DNA of 64,000 nucleotides from Rufibacter roseus (GCF_001647285.1 NZ_LRML01000011.1:62001-126000); one strand, 5' to 3'; positions 52,161 through 60,609 are shown, counted from the stretch's first letter. A program made the numbers and translations. The notes: generated from the letters alone by a model not told the origin.

Positions 52161-52748
52161 TTACTCTTCCTCATTGAAGAACCACACCTTCTCTGGGGTG
52201 ATGACGGCATCTAAAAGTAAATCTTTAGAAGAGACATCATCAATGCGCTCAATAGGTGGCTCAAAAGCCAGCCCGAGTTTTAGGCTTGTTTTTGGTAAAA
52301 GAGCCAGAAAACGGTCATAGAATCCTTTGCCGTAGCCAACCCGATGGCCTTGTAAATCATAGGCCAGCAGCGGCACCAGCACCACGTCTATTTCAGATTC
52401 AGGCACCGGCAAAGCGTTTATTGGCTCTGGAATTCCCCAGCGGTTAATGACTAGTTCAGTATCATGCTGCAGCAGAAAATGTGTCATGGAAAAATCTGCC
52501 GGATTTGAGACCGAGACAGCTACCTGCACCTGCGGATGCTCTACCCGTAGCTTTTCGATAATCTGCCAGGTGTCTACCTCTCGGTTCTGGGGGATGGGCA
52601 AAAATGCATGGATGGTTTGCCCCGCCTGGGGCGGAAATTCCTGCAGGAGAAGTTCCGCAATTCTCTGGCTAGCCAGCTGCACCTCTTCTGCGCCTAGCTG
52701 ACGCCGGCGCGTTAAATACGTTTTCCGAAGTTCAGCTTTCAGAGCCAT
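52161..52748 (-). CDS. 5-formyltetrahydrofolate cyclo-ligase
   Basis: This enzyme converts 5-formyl-THF to 5,10-methenyl-THF with ATP. The 195-residue protein has a basic N-terminus (RKTYLTRRRQL), a substrate-site segment IHAFLPIPQNREVDTW, and the diagnostic VGYGKGFYDRFL. The start is ATG 52748, 1 bp after the bshC stop, so the two are coupled. The frame also reads upstream to 52793 within bshC. A P40-like segment (52277-52312) is in frame near LLPKTSLKLGL. Confidence 0.93.
   Translation of the reverse strand: MALKAELRKTYLTRRRQLGAEEVQLASQRIAELLLQEFPPQAGQTIHAFLPIPQNREVDTWQIIEKLRVEHPQVQVAVSVSNPADFSMTHFLLQHDTELVINRWGIPEPINALPVPESEIDVVLVPLLAYDLQGHRVGYGKGFYDRFLALLPKTSLKLGLAFEPPIERIDDVSSKDLLLDAVITPEKVWFFNEEE
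52277..52312. repeat. P40-like repeat inside a coding sequence, copy 19
   Basis: GTTTTAGGCTTGTTTTT and AAAAGAGCCAGAAAAC match the P40 plan but lie within the folate cyclo-ligase gene, in frame, after the GYGKGFYDRFL motif. Confidence 0.55.
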
Positions 52749-52749
52749 A

Positions 52750-54306
52750 CTACTCTTCCTGCAAAATGGTGAAACTATGAACAAAAGGCTCAAACGCCGC
52801 TACTAGCGACGAAATGAACTGAGGATTATTGGTCTGGTAAGTTAGCAAATTATCAACCCGTTCTTGCAACACACCGGTAGGGAACAACTTTTCTTTAAGG
52901 TTGGCTAGCTGATTGTAGGCGGTGTCATTTTTACTTTCAATCGCTTTATTCAGCTTCTTCTCCAGCATTTGCAGGCTATTCAGAGATTTCTGAGTTTCTG
53001 CTCCAACGGCTTTCACCAAAGTAGGATCTATGTTTTGCGCCATTTCCTCTACTTGCTTGAATGCGTGCTCTATTACCTGCCGCTGCTGTTCCAGATTTAC
53101 TTCATCTTGGTTTAACAGTTCAGCCAGTCGCTTTTTCAGCTCTGGCAACTCTTTGAACATCTCAGCAACAGTAAAACCCAATTTCTCTAAGCGCTGGGCA
53201 TTGGGTTTGGTGACATAAAGCGCCGAGTTCCGCAGCATAACCACCGGATAAGGTACGTCAAAGGCCGTAAACATATCTTTCAGCTGGAACCAGTAGGCCA
53301 CTTCAGCCCCGCCTCCTATATAGGCCAGATTTGGTAGCACCAGCTCCTGGTACAGCGGCCTGAGCACCACGTTGGGGCTGAAGCGTTCCGGGTATTCGTC
53401 TACCATGCGCAGTATTTCCTCCTGTGAATACTGCAGGCCCGCATTCAACACTTTGTACTGCTCATCTTCCAGCACAATGCGCTCACGTAGGTTCTCGCCC
53501 AGAAAAAACAGGTTGATTTCACGCACCATTACCTGAGGCTTGTAATGTTTCTCCAGAGCAGCGTTGGTTTGAGTAACAGCCTTGTAGCTTATCTGCTCGG
53601 TCAGTTCCCGCTTTACCACTGGGGCAAACGTCTGCTTCAGCGCATGGCTGTCGCCGTCCAGGCACACGAGGCCATGCTCCCCAAACAGGCTGTTCACGAT
53701 TTTACGTGTGGCCTCAGCTAGGGTAGCACTATGTATATAAGCATCTTCAAATAACTCATAATGCTCAGGCAAGGCATCGAAAAGTTCATTTAGACCATCG
53801 GTAGACATACGACCTACGGCTCCTTCGGCCTCATGCTCCCACTCATACTTCTTCCCGAATAAATGAAAGTGGTTTACTTCGGCAAAGTCATGGTCTTCGG
53901 TGGCCATCCAGTACACGGGCACGAACTTTTGCGCTGGGTACGCCTGCTGCAGTTCACGAGCGGTGTTGATGGCAGTTACAATTTTGTAGATGAAGTAAAG
54001 CGGACCAGTGAAAAGATTGAGCTGATGCCCTGTGGTAATGGTAAAGGTCTGCCCTTGCGCCAAGGCATCAATATTTGCCTGCACTGCCTCCGGTATTTCC
54101 ACACCTTCATACTGTTTTTTCAGCTCTTCTACCAGCACCTGACGCTGCGCCTGCGGAAAGTTCCGCTTCTCTATAGCCTCTGAAAATGAGCTGATTTCTG
54201 GGAAGTAGGCGTAAAACGGCTTCAGTTTACTATCTCTATTGAGGTAGTCTAGCACAAGGGAAGAAAAGGCACCAGTGGTGCTATAGTCAATACAGGAAAT
54301 TTTCAT
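52750..54306 (-). CDS. bshC: Bacillithiol biosynthesis cysteine-adding protein BshC
   Basis: The 518-residue protein is the presumed ligase adding cysteine to GlcN-malate in the last step of bacillithiol synthesis. It shows the family N-terminus (KISCIDYSTTGAFSSLVLDY), the nucleotide-binding-like TITTGHQLNLFTGPLYFIYK, FVPVYWMATEDHDFAEVN, and the C-terminal coiled-coil helices. The start is ATG 54306; the upstream frame to 54339 has no family match. Its presence predicts a bacillithiol-based redox system. It is followed with 1-bp spacing by the folate cyclo-ligase gene. Confidence 0.94.
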   Translation of the reverse strand: MKISCIDYSTTGAFSSLVLDYLNRDSKLKPFYAYFPEISSFSEAIEKRNFPQAQRQVLVEELKKQYEGVEIPEAVQANIDALAQGQTFTITTGHQLNLFTGPLYFIYKIVTAINTARELQQAYPAQKFVPVYWMATEDHDFAEVNHFHLFGKKYEWEHEAEGAVGRMSTDGLNELFDALPEHYELFEDAYIHSATLAEATRKIVNSLFGEHGLVCLDGDSHALKQTFAPVVKRELTEQISYKAVTQTNAALEKHYKPQVMVREINLFFLGENLRERIVLEDEQYKVLNAGLQYSQEEILRMVDEYPERFSPNVVLRPLYQELVLPNLAYIGGGAEVAYWFQLKDMFTAFDVPYPVVMLRNSALYVTKPNAQRLEKLGFTVAEMFKELPELKKRLAELLNQDEVNLEQQRQVIEHAFKQVEEMAQNIDPTLVKAVGAETQKSLNSLQMLEKKLNKAIESKNDTAYNQLANLKEKLFPTGVLQERVDNLLTYQTNNPQFISSLVAAFEPFVHSFTILQEE

Positions 54307-54340
54307 ACAAGAGGTAGCAGCTTTTGGCCCGCTTACCATA

Positions 54341-54348
54341 CAAAGGTA
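54341..54348 (-). promoter_or_regulatory. -7 box of bshC
   Basis: The minus strand reads TACCTTTG, an exact TAnnTTTG match, 35-42 bp before the bshC start codon. A -33 TTTG at the usual distance is not obvious. Confidence 0.6.
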
Positions 54349-54428
54349 AAATCTATTTTTACAATTCTACCTGATGTACGGCTCAGAGCTCCTGTAGGAT
54401 GGTGTAGTGCAGGAAACTGCATTTCAAA

Positions 54429-54456
54429 TTGTTGATTGATAATTGCTGATTGCTGT
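54429..54456. repeat. Heptamer array H7 (TTGCTGA-type)
   Basis: Four 7-mers: TTGTTGA, TTGATAA, TTGCTGA, TTGCTGT. It lies between the rimO terminator and the bshC promoter. Confidence 0.75.
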
Positions 54457-54506
54457 TTTTCTCTTGCACAAATTAAAACTTACATTACTAACCTATTATA
54501 AAAAAA

Positions 54507-54536
54507 GGCCTCACAGGTTTTAGTACCTGTGAGGCC
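54507..54536 (-). terminator. Terminator of rimO
   Basis: A 12-bp perfect stem GGCCTCACAGGT / ACCTGTGAGGCC with loop TTTTAG, preceded on the plus strand by an A-run (U-tract on the minus strand). Confidence 0.85.
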
Positions 54537-54549
54537 TCAACCTCTTTTC

Positions 54550-54588
54550 TATTTTAAGCCTAGTTTTCTTAAAACAAGCCGAAAACAG
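54550..54588. repeat. P40 palindromic repeat, copy 20
   Basis: TATTTTAAGCCTAGTTTTC and AAAACAAGCCGAAAACAG, 2 bp after the rimO stop on the minus strand. Confidence 0.85.
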
Positions 54589-54590
54589 AC

Positions 54591-55955
54591 TTAGATGCTT
54601 AATGAATCTGCGGCTAGCGTATGTTTATTTTCTTGGCCACCAGGCAAAACCACTTCACCGTAAAGATCAAAGTCAGAAGAATCAGTGATTTTCACGTGGG
54701 CGAAATCCCCTAAACGCACATAGTTGGTGGAAGCCGGCACCAGTACTTCGTTGTCTACCTCAGGTGAGTCATACTGGGTACGGCCCACGAAGTAGCCGCT
54801 TTCTTTGCGGTCAAACAATACTTTGTACGTCTGCCCTACTTTCTCCTCGTTCATTTCCATGGAAATGCCTTGCTGAAGCTCCATAATGGCATCGGCACGC
54901 TCCTGCTTCACCTCGTCTGGCACGTTGTCTACTAAGGTATGAGAGTGGGTGTTTTCTTCGTGGCTATAGGTAAAGATGCCTAAACGATCGAAGCGGGTTT
55001 CTTCCACCCAACGGTACATTTCCTCAAAATCCTGCTGCGTCTCGCCGGGGTGACCGGCAATCAGCGTGGTTCTCAACGCAATATCTGGCACGCGCTGACG
55101 GATGGTGTCTACCAGCTCCAGCGTACGACGCTTAGAAATTCCGCGGCGCATAGTCTTGAGCATGTTATCAGAGATGTGCTGCAGCGGCATGTCCAGGTAC
55201 TTGCAGATATTCTCCCGCTCCACCATTACGTCCAGTGCATCCATAGGAAACTGGCTTGGGTAAGCGTACTGCATTCTAATCCACTCAATGCCGTTCACGT
55301 CAGAAAGACGTTGTAACAGCTCGGCCAGCTTACGCTCACCATAGTGCTGCAATCCATAATAAGTTAAATCCTGGGCAATGAGAATAAGCTCTTTAGTACC
55401 CATGTTGGCCAAACGGGTAGCTTCCTGCACCAGACTATCCATTGGGCGGTCTACGTGCTTGCCGCGCATCAACGGGATAGCGCAAAACGAGCAAGGACGG
55501 TTACAGCCTTCAGCAATTTTAAAATAAGCGTAGTGCTTAGGCGTGGTAATCAAACGCTCGCCAATCAGCTCATGCTTATAATCAGCCTCCAACGTTTTCA
55601 GCAGCTGTGGTAACTCCAAAGTACCAAAGTATGCGTCAACCTGCGGAATTTCGGCCTCCAAAGAATCTTTGTAACGCTGCGAAAGGCAACCGGTTACGTA
55701 CAGTTTATCTATGTTGCCCGCCTCTTTTTCATCGGCGTAGCGAAGAATGGTGTCAATAGACTCCTGCTTGGCATTGTCAATAAAGCCACAGGTGTTTACT
55801 ATGATAATGTTGGCGTCATCTTTCTCTGAGTCGTGGGCCACGTCAAATTCATTGGCCTTTAGTTGGCCCATGAGCACTTCAGAGTCTACTAGGTTCTTGG
55901 AGCAACCCAGCGTGATAACATTGTATTTGTCTTTTTTAAGCGATCTTACTTTCAC
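54591..55955 (-). CDS. rimO: Ribosomal protein S12 methylthiotransferase RimO
   Basis: This radical SAM enzyme adds a methylthio group to Asp88 of ribosomal protein S12. The N-terminal UPF0004 domain has the conserved cysteines (TLGCSKNLVDSE, NTCGFIDNA, TGCLSQRY), the radical SAM site GCNRPCSFCAIP lies near residue 150, and a TRAM domain ends the protein. The length is 454 residues. The start is GTG 55955: no in-frame ATG precedes the conserved DKYNVITLGCSKN. It follows ftsY in the conserved ribosomal block. Confidence 0.95.
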   Translation of the reverse strand: MKVRSLKKDKYNVITLGCSKNLVDSEVLMGQLKANEFDVAHDSEKDDANIIIVNTCGFIDNAKQESIDTILRYADEKEAGNIDKLYVTGCLSQRYKDSLEAEIPQVDAYFGTLELPQLLKTLEADYKHELIGERLITTPKHYAYFKIAEGCNRPCSFCAIPLMRGKHVDRPMDSLVQEATRLANMGTKELILIAQDLTYYGLQHYGERKLAELLQRLSDVNGIEWIRMQYAYPSQFPMDALDVMVERENICKYLDMPLQHISDNMLKTMRRGISKRRTLELVDTIRQRVPDIALRTTLIAGHPGETQQDFEEMYRWVEETRFDRLGIFTYSHEENTHSHTLVDNVPDEVKQERADAIMELQQGISMEMNEEKVGQTYKVLFDRKESGYFVGRTQYDSPEVDNEVLVPASTNYVRLGDFAHVKITDSSDFDLYGEVVLPGGQENKHTLAADSLSI

Positions 55956-56097
55956 GTGCCTGTCTTAATGGGAACTTGTTATGCTGAGCAACAACAAAAC
56001 CATGCAAATTGGTTTACTGTGCCCAAAATAAAAGCCATTCTGTTGCCTGCGCCGCTTTTCAGCCAGAACGCAGCCCCAAAATGGCTTTTGCTAATTT

Positions 56098-57057
56098 CTA
56101 TTTCTTCGAAAACAAAGAATCTACAAACTCGCGCTTGTCAAACACCTGCAGGTCTTCAACGCGCTCGCCTACGCCAATGTATTTCACCGGAATTTTGAAC
56201 TCATCTGAAATACCAATGATTACTCCGCCCTTAGCGGTACCGTCTAATTTAGTAACGGCCAGAGAAGTCACCTCAGTGGCTTTAGTAAACTCACGGGCTT
56301 GTATAACAGCATTCTGACCGGTGCTTCCGTCTAATACCAACAACACTTCCTGCGGGGCATCTTCAATGACTTTCTGCATGACGCGCTTTATTTTAGACAG
56401 CTCATTCATAAGGCCCACTTTGGTGTGCAAACGTCCAGCGGTGTCAATAATTACCACATCAGCGCCCATTTCCACGCCTTTTTTTACAGCGTCATAAGCA
56501 ACAGAGGCTGGGTCTGTATTCATGCCGTGGTCAATCACCGGGATGCCCACGCGGTCGCCCCAGATTTTGAGCTGGTCAACAGCGGCGGCTCTAAACGTAT
56601 CTCCGGCACCCAACACTACTTTCTTACCGGCTTTGTGAAACTGCGAGGCTAGCTTACCAATAGTAGTAGTTTTACCTACTCCGTTCACGCCCACCACCAT
56701 GATCACGTAAGGCTGACCATTGGTATTTGGAAGACTGAAATCTGCCGCTACGCCGCTTTTGTTCTCCTCCATCAGGTCCATGATCTCTTCGCGCAAGATA
56801 CGGTCCAGGTCAGAGGTGCCTACGTATTTGTCGCGGGCTACGCGCTTTTCAATGCGATCAATGATTTTAACGGTGGTTCCAATTCCTACATCGGCATGCA
56901 CAAGCACAGTCTCTAACTCATCTAGCACTTCCTCATCTACCTTAGACTTACCCGCCACCGCTTTGCTAAGCTGATCGAAGAAGCTGGTTTTGGTTTTCTC
57001 AAGGCCTTTGTCCAGAGATTCCTTTTTTTCTTTGTTGAAGAGACCGAAAAGTGCCAT
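56098..57057 (-). CDS. ftsY: Signal recognition particle receptor FtsY
   Basis: The 319-residue GTPase has a short N domain and the G domain motifs [15 protein letters not shown] (G1), [24 protein letters not shown] (G3) and [10 protein letters not shown] (G4). It docks SRP-bound ribosomes at the membrane. The acidic A domain is absent, as is common in Bacteroidota. It lies 110 bp downstream of the DUF4295 gene. Confidence 0.96.
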   Translation of the reverse strand: MALFGLFNKEKKESLDKGLEKTKTSFFDQLSKAVAGKSKVDEEVLDELETVLVHADVGIGTTVKIIDRIEKRVARDKYVGTSDLDRILREEIMDLMEENKSGVAADFSLPNTNGQPYVIMVVGVNGVGKTTTIGKLASQFHKAGKKVVLGAGDTFRAAAVDQLKIWGDRVGIPVIDHGMNTDPASVAYDAVKKGVEMGADVVIIDTAGRLHTKVGLMNELSKIKRVMQKVIEDAPQEVLLVLDGSTGQNAVIQAREFTKATEVTSLAVTKLDGTAKGGVIIGISDEFKIPVKYIGVGERVEDLQVFDKREFVDSLFSKK

Positions 57058-57111
57058 AGCTGTATTGTGTGCTACTGGATGTAAGAATTATTGAAAAGGG
57101 GTGAATACCAA

Positions 57112-57138
57112 AAAAGTCCCGCGTATGGAGGGACTTTT
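57112..57138 (-). terminator. Probable terminator between DUF4295 and ftsY
   Basis: A 9-bp stem AAAAGTCCC / GGGACTTTT with a 9-nt loop, preceded by an A-run on the plus strand. It may attenuate readthrough from the rpmG/DUF4295 unit into ftsY. Confidence 0.6.
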
Positions 57139-57167
57139 ACAGGTATATCAGAATGCGATATCGGCAA

Positions 57168-57320
57168 TTATTTTTTCAGGGCGTCCTGTACTTGATCCAC
57201 AGGCACCATTTCTTCTCTGAAGGTGTAAGCACCAGTCTTAGGAGACTTAACCGCTTTAATTACCTTCGCCCAGTCTTTACCGGTAGCGGTTTTCAGGGTT
57301 GCAACTACTTTCTTAGCCAT
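57168..57320 (-). CDS. DUF4295 small protein
   Basis: This is a 50-residue basic protein, beginning MAKKVVATLKTATGKDWAKV and ending VDQVQDALKK. It is too short for many gene callers. A protein of this kind sits between rpmG and ftsY in many Bacteroidota and is thought to be ribosome-linked because of its basic charge and neighbours. The ATG at 57320 is 2 bp after the rpmG stop, so the two are coupled. Confidence 0.9.
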   Translation of the reverse strand: MAKKVVATLKTATGKDWAKVIKAVKSPKTGAYTFREEMVPVDQVQDALKK

Positions 57321-57322
57321 GG

Positions 57323-57511
57323 TTATTTAATTTCTTTATGTACAGTTACTTTCTTCATGAAGGGGTTGTACTTCTTCATCTCCAAACGCTCTGGAGTGTT
57401 CTTTCTGTTTTTGGTAGTGATATACCGAGACATGCCAGGTACGCTGGAGTTTTTCTGCTCAGTGCACTCCAAAATCACCTGAACTCTATTGCCTTTAGCT
57501 TTCTTTGCCAT
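57323..57511 (-). CDS. rpmG: 50S ribosomal protein L33
   Basis: This 62-residue protein shows the L33 pattern: [20 protein letters not shown], followed by [23 protein letters not shown]. It has a single Cys and no CxxC zinc pairs, so it is the C-minus type. Its promoter, an exact Bacteroidota consensus, lies immediately upstream (57540-57571). Confidence 0.97.
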   Translation of the reverse strand: MAKKAKGNRVQVILECTEQKNSSVPGMSRYITTKNRKNTPERLEMKKYNPFMKKVTVHKEIK

Positions 57512-57539
57512 CGCGAAGTTGATTTTTTATTTAGGACTG

Positions 57540-57571
57540 CAAATATACAGCCTTAGTTATTGAATTACAAA
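57540..57571 (-). promoter_or_regulatory. Promoter of rpmG
   Basis: On the minus strand TTTG (57571-57568), a 20-nt spacer and TATATTTG (57547-57540) match the Bacteroidota promoter consensus exactly. The leader would be about 22 nt. Confidence 0.88.
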
Positions 57572-57590
57572 CAGGTTGCTACTTTTTTAT

Positions 57591-57618
57591 GTTAGTATTA
57601 AGTATTGCGTATCAAGTA
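57591..57618. repeat. Heptamer array H8 (nnnnGTA units)
   Basis: Four 7-mers: GTTAGTA, TTAAGTA, TTGCGTA, TCAAGTA. It is inverted relative to H9 and lies 20 bp upstream of the rpmG promoter. Confidence 0.82.
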
Positions 57619-57642
57619 GCACGACAAAGGTAGTTATAAATC

Positions 57643-57682
57643 CTATTTTCGGCCTGTTTTCAAGAAAACTGCCCAAAAACAG
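57643..57682. repeat. P40 palindromic repeat, copy 21
   Basis: CTATTTTCGGCCTGTTTTC and GAAAACTGCCCAAAAACAG (40 nt), between arrays H8 and H9. Confidence 0.9.
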
Positions 57683-57692
57683 AAGCCCTAAT

Positions 57693-57720
57693 CTTTATAC
57701 ATGCTACCTGATACTTGCTA
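57693..57720. repeat. Heptamer array H9 (inverted partner of H8)
   Basis: On the minus strand, four 7-mers TAGCAAG, TATCAGG, TAGCATG, TATAAAG. It starts 3 bp after the stop of the aminopeptidase gene. Confidence 0.82.
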
Positions 57721-57723
57721 CTG

Positions 57724-59343
57724 TCACTTCAGTTCCGGCAGTTTGAAGTTATCCAGCGGACTTGGTTTAGCCATAGTAGCTTCAATTTCTTTCACAGTCC
57801 GAGGTGCGGCGGCAGATAGATTCTCCCAGCCTTTCTCGGTGATCAGCACATCGTCTTCAATTCTTACGCCAATCCCCCACCACTTTTTATCGCACGGGCT
57901 GCCTTCCGGAATGTAAATACCAGGCTCCACAGTTATAACAGTGTTTGGCTTGAAAGGGCCGTAGGTGCCGCGGTCATGCACATCAAGCCCTAGGTAATGC
58001 GACACACCATGCATGGTGTACTTACGCGCCTCCTCTGCACTTTTAATGATGCCTAGCTTAATCAGACCATCGGCCATTATTTTTTGGGCTGTGGCATTGG
58101 GCGCATTGAACGCGTTACCTACTTTGCACTCTTTGAAAGCAGCCTCTTGCGCCGCGTATACCAGTTCATAAATCTGCTTCTGCTCTGGCGTGAACTTACC
58201 GTTCGCCGGAATGGTGCGGGTAACGTCGGCGGTGTAGCCATGGTACTCGGCGCCCAAATCCATCAGCACCAAATCTTTGCCCAGCTTAGGCTTGTCGTTC
58301 TCCACGTAATGCAGAATGCACCCGTTATTCCCGGCTCCTACAATGCTGGGGTAGCCTTCATACTCAGCACCGTATTTCTTATAGACAAACTCATGAATTC
58401 CCTGCACCTCCGTCTCAGACATGTTTGGGTGCATGGCTTTCATCACCTCCACCTGCCCTATGGCCGACATGTAAATGGCTTTGCGCAGCAGCTTTAATTC
58501 TTCAGGAGTCTTTATCTCCCGCATTTCGCTCAGTACATTGCCTAAGGTTGAAGCATCTAGCTTCTCTTTGGGCATGTTAGCCATCAAGGCTGCTCTGGCA
58601 GGGGCGTCTTTGGCCTCAACATAGCTTTTCAGGAAGGAGTTACTAGCCAAGGCAGGATTAGCAGCCATTTGCCGCTTTACTTGTGCCTGCACCCGCTCCC
58701 CCATCTGGGCGTCATAGGTTTTTATGGCCGAATACAATTGCAGGTGGCTTAGGTCTTGATGAGGCACTAAGCCCACCTTCTGCCTAAACTGTGCTACCAG
58801 GTCATGTAAATCGGCTTGGTCTCTGGGGTCATTGCGCAGGTCGTGAGGTAAGTCCAGAATCAGGATTTGTTCTAGCGCAGCGGTGTCTAACTGAAAATTG
58901 GCAAAAGCGGTGGCCGGTAAGGCATGCGTAATACCCAAGTGTTGCTTCGCTCCTTCTTCGCCTAAACGCCTTCCGGTCCAGGACTCTGCTTGCGGATTGC
59001 GGGGCTGGGCGAACAGAATCTCCTCGGTGGCCACGCCGTTGATCAGCTGCTGGTCAGAAAACACCAACAGCACAGCGTTGGGTTCGCGGTAGCCGGTAAG
59101 GTAGTAGAAGTATGGGTGCTGGTGAAAGTGGAAATCTACGTCGTTGGCTCTGTTCCGGAGCGGGTTAGAAAAAAGAACGGCAACGGAGTTGGCCGGCAGC
59201 TTTTGCCGCAGGGCCTCTCTCCGTTGCCGGTGAAATTCTTTATCCAAAAAATCCGAAGGTTTGTCGGGGCCGGTGCTTTGTGCGGCCACCCCTAGCGGAA
59301 GCGACACAAATAGAATAAACCAAAGGTGTCGCAGGGTGCTCAT
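57724..59343 (-). CDS. Exported Xaa-Pro aminopeptidase (aminopeptidase P)
   Basis: The 539-residue exported metallopeptidase (signal WFILFVSLPLGVAAQ) has the aminopeptidase P N-domain (HQHPYFYYLTGYREPNAVLL) and a pita-bread catalytic domain with metal ligands in VLMDLGAEYHGYTADVTRT (Asp), MHGVSHYLGLDVHD (His), ITVEPGIYIP (Glu) and GVRIEDDVLIT (Glu). It removes N-terminal residues before proline. It lies between rpmB (9-bp gap) and rpmG, interrupting the usual ribosomal block, and is probably co-transcribed with rpmB. Confidence 0.93.
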   Translation of the reverse strand: MSTLRHLWFILFVSLPLGVAAQSTGPDKPSDFLDKEFHRQRREALRQKLPANSVAVLFSNPLRNRANDVDFHFHQHPYFYYLTGYREPNAVLLVFSDQQLINGVATEEILFAQPRNPQAESWTGRRLGEEGAKQHLGITHALPATAFANFQLDTAALEQILILDLPHDLRNDPRDQADLHDLVAQFRQKVGLVPHQDLSHLQLYSAIKTYDAQMGERVQAQVKRQMAANPALASNSFLKSYVEAKDAPARAALMANMPKEKLDASTLGNVLSEMREIKTPEELKLLRKAIYMSAIGQVEVMKAMHPNMSETEVQGIHEFVYKKYGAEYEGYPSIVGAGNNGCILHYVENDKPKLGKDLVLMDLGAEYHGYTADVTRTIPANGKFTPEQKQIYELVYAAQEAAFKECKVGNAFNAPNATAQKIMADGLIKLGIIKSAEEARKYTMHGVSHYLGLDVHDRGTYGPFKPNTVITVEPGIYIPEGSPCDKKWWGIGVRIEDDVLITEKGWENLSAAAPRTVKEIEATMAKPSPLDNFKLPELK

Positions 59344-59352
59344 GGCAGAGGA

Positions 59353-59592
59353 TTAGTAAACGATGTAGCCTTCTTCTTTGGCTTTCTTCAATACAGAAGA
59401 GATACCGTTTTTAGTGATGTTGCGCAGAGCAGACGTAGAAACTTTCAAAGTAACCCAAGCATCTTCTTCAGGAATGTAGAAACGCTTCTTCTGCAAGTTC
59501 GGGTAGAACTTACGCTTTGTTTTATTGTTGGCGTGCGATACGCGGTTACCTACCTGCGTTCTTTTACCGGTTAAATCACAAACTCGTGCCAT
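59353..59592 (-). CDS. rpmB: 50S ribosomal protein L28
   Basis: The 79-residue protein begins MARVCDLTGKRTQVGNRVSH and contains RFYIPEEDAWVTLKVST, as in L28. The longer frame to 59661 is not used because the conserved start is at ATG 59592. The promoter at 59627-59658 precedes it. Confidence 0.97.
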   Translation of the reverse strand: MARVCDLTGKRTQVGNRVSHANNKTKRKFYPNLQKKRFYIPEEDAWVTLKVSTSALRNITKNGISSVLKKAKEEGYIVY

Positions 59593-59626
59593 TGTATCGT
59601 TAGATTCGTTTATTACAAAAGGGATG

Positions 59627-59658
59627 CAAATATCCGCAAAAAGATGTGTAATGTCAAA
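59627..59658 (-). promoter_or_regulatory. Promoter of rpmB
   Basis: On the minus strand TTTG (59658-59655), a 20-nt spacer and GATATTTG (59634-59627), one mismatch to TAnnTTTG. Confidence 0.7.
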
Positions 59659-59729
59659 CACACCTTCTAAAATTTTTCTTTAATTCCTTCTGAAAAAGCC
59701 TTTTACCCGCTTTTGCCTCTATCTTTCCC

Positions 59730-59900
59730 TTATTCTCTGGCCTCTGTACTGGCTTCTTTCTTGAATCCGTAGGGGCAATGTTTGCATCCGCTCCGGCAGC
59801 AATAACCTCTTCTTTTGTGGTATTGCTCGGTAAAAACCATCAGGCCTTGGTCATTATAATAATAGTCGCCGGGCTGTAGCGGCAGCGGTTTTGCAGGCAT
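59730..59900 (-). CDS. DUF5522 Cys-rich small protein
   Basis: The 56-residue protein has the pattern PGDYYYNDQGLMVFTEQYHK followed by RRGYCCRSGCKHCPYGFKK. The Cys cluster CC...GCKHCP suggests a metal or iron-sulphur site, although no function is known for DUF5522. The start is ATG 59900 (MPAKPLPLQ); the frame extends to 59948. Confidence 0.88.
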   Translation of the reverse strand: MPAKPLPLQPGDYYYNDQGLMVFTEQYHKRRGYCCRSGCKHCPYGFKKEASTEARE

Positions 59901-60570
59901 GGCGCAAAGATAAGAGGTTGTTTTGTGGCGTAAAAGAGAAGTATACAACTTCAGAATGTCTCTCGCTTTAATTGCAGGTGGCCTTTCTTTATGAAGCTCG
60001 AAGGAAAATGTTTACACCTGCCGATCCACGCATTCCCGATACACCTTCCTAGAAGGGTTCCTCGCAATCTGCATCTTCCATGGTTATCCTTAGCGCTAGC
60101 CGAAGGATCTAACGAAGACAATCTATGGTGATGGAGACACAGCATCAGCAATGAGCAGTCAAACCCCGTGCCTTTTCTGTAAGAATCACCGCTTTACTCT
60201 CCGCTGTTGTTTCGTGTTCTCACCGACAACCACAACTGCTTCTGCCTTTGGAAATTCTTTTCCTGCTGCCGATTTCCATTGCCACTTCTACTCCAAGGCC
60301 TCACAAGACAGCCTTCTCCGTGGCACTGGCTCTGAGCGCTCACGGCCGCGAGGCCCGCCCTGTGGATTCGCACTGCCCTTTTCACTAGACCTTCAGTCTT
60401 GCCGCTAGCGCGGCACCGTTCAAAGCGAGGCGCTCATCCCCACGGCTGGTAACAGTTCCAATTCTGCGGCTTGTGTTGCTGTTGAATTTTGGCTGTTAGT
60501 TTACTATTTCGGTAGTTCCTGGATAGAGTCTCTCGCGCTGTGCGCATCACCTTTTTCTACCTATACATTT

Positions 60571-60609
60571 TGTTTTAGGGCTGCTTTTTCAAAAATTAAG
60601 CTAAAACAG
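60571..60609. repeat. P40 palindromic repeat, copy 22
   Basis: TGTTTTAGGGCTGCTTTTTC and AAAAATTAAGCTAAAACAG. Unusual in lying upstream of a gene (rocD) with no nearby stop codon on the left. Confidence 0.8.

Noticed and set aside
59951-60408. Three overlapping frames (66, 85 and 63 codons) on both strands
   Set aside because: They have random-looking composition, no start context and no family-like motif, and they compete on opposite strands.
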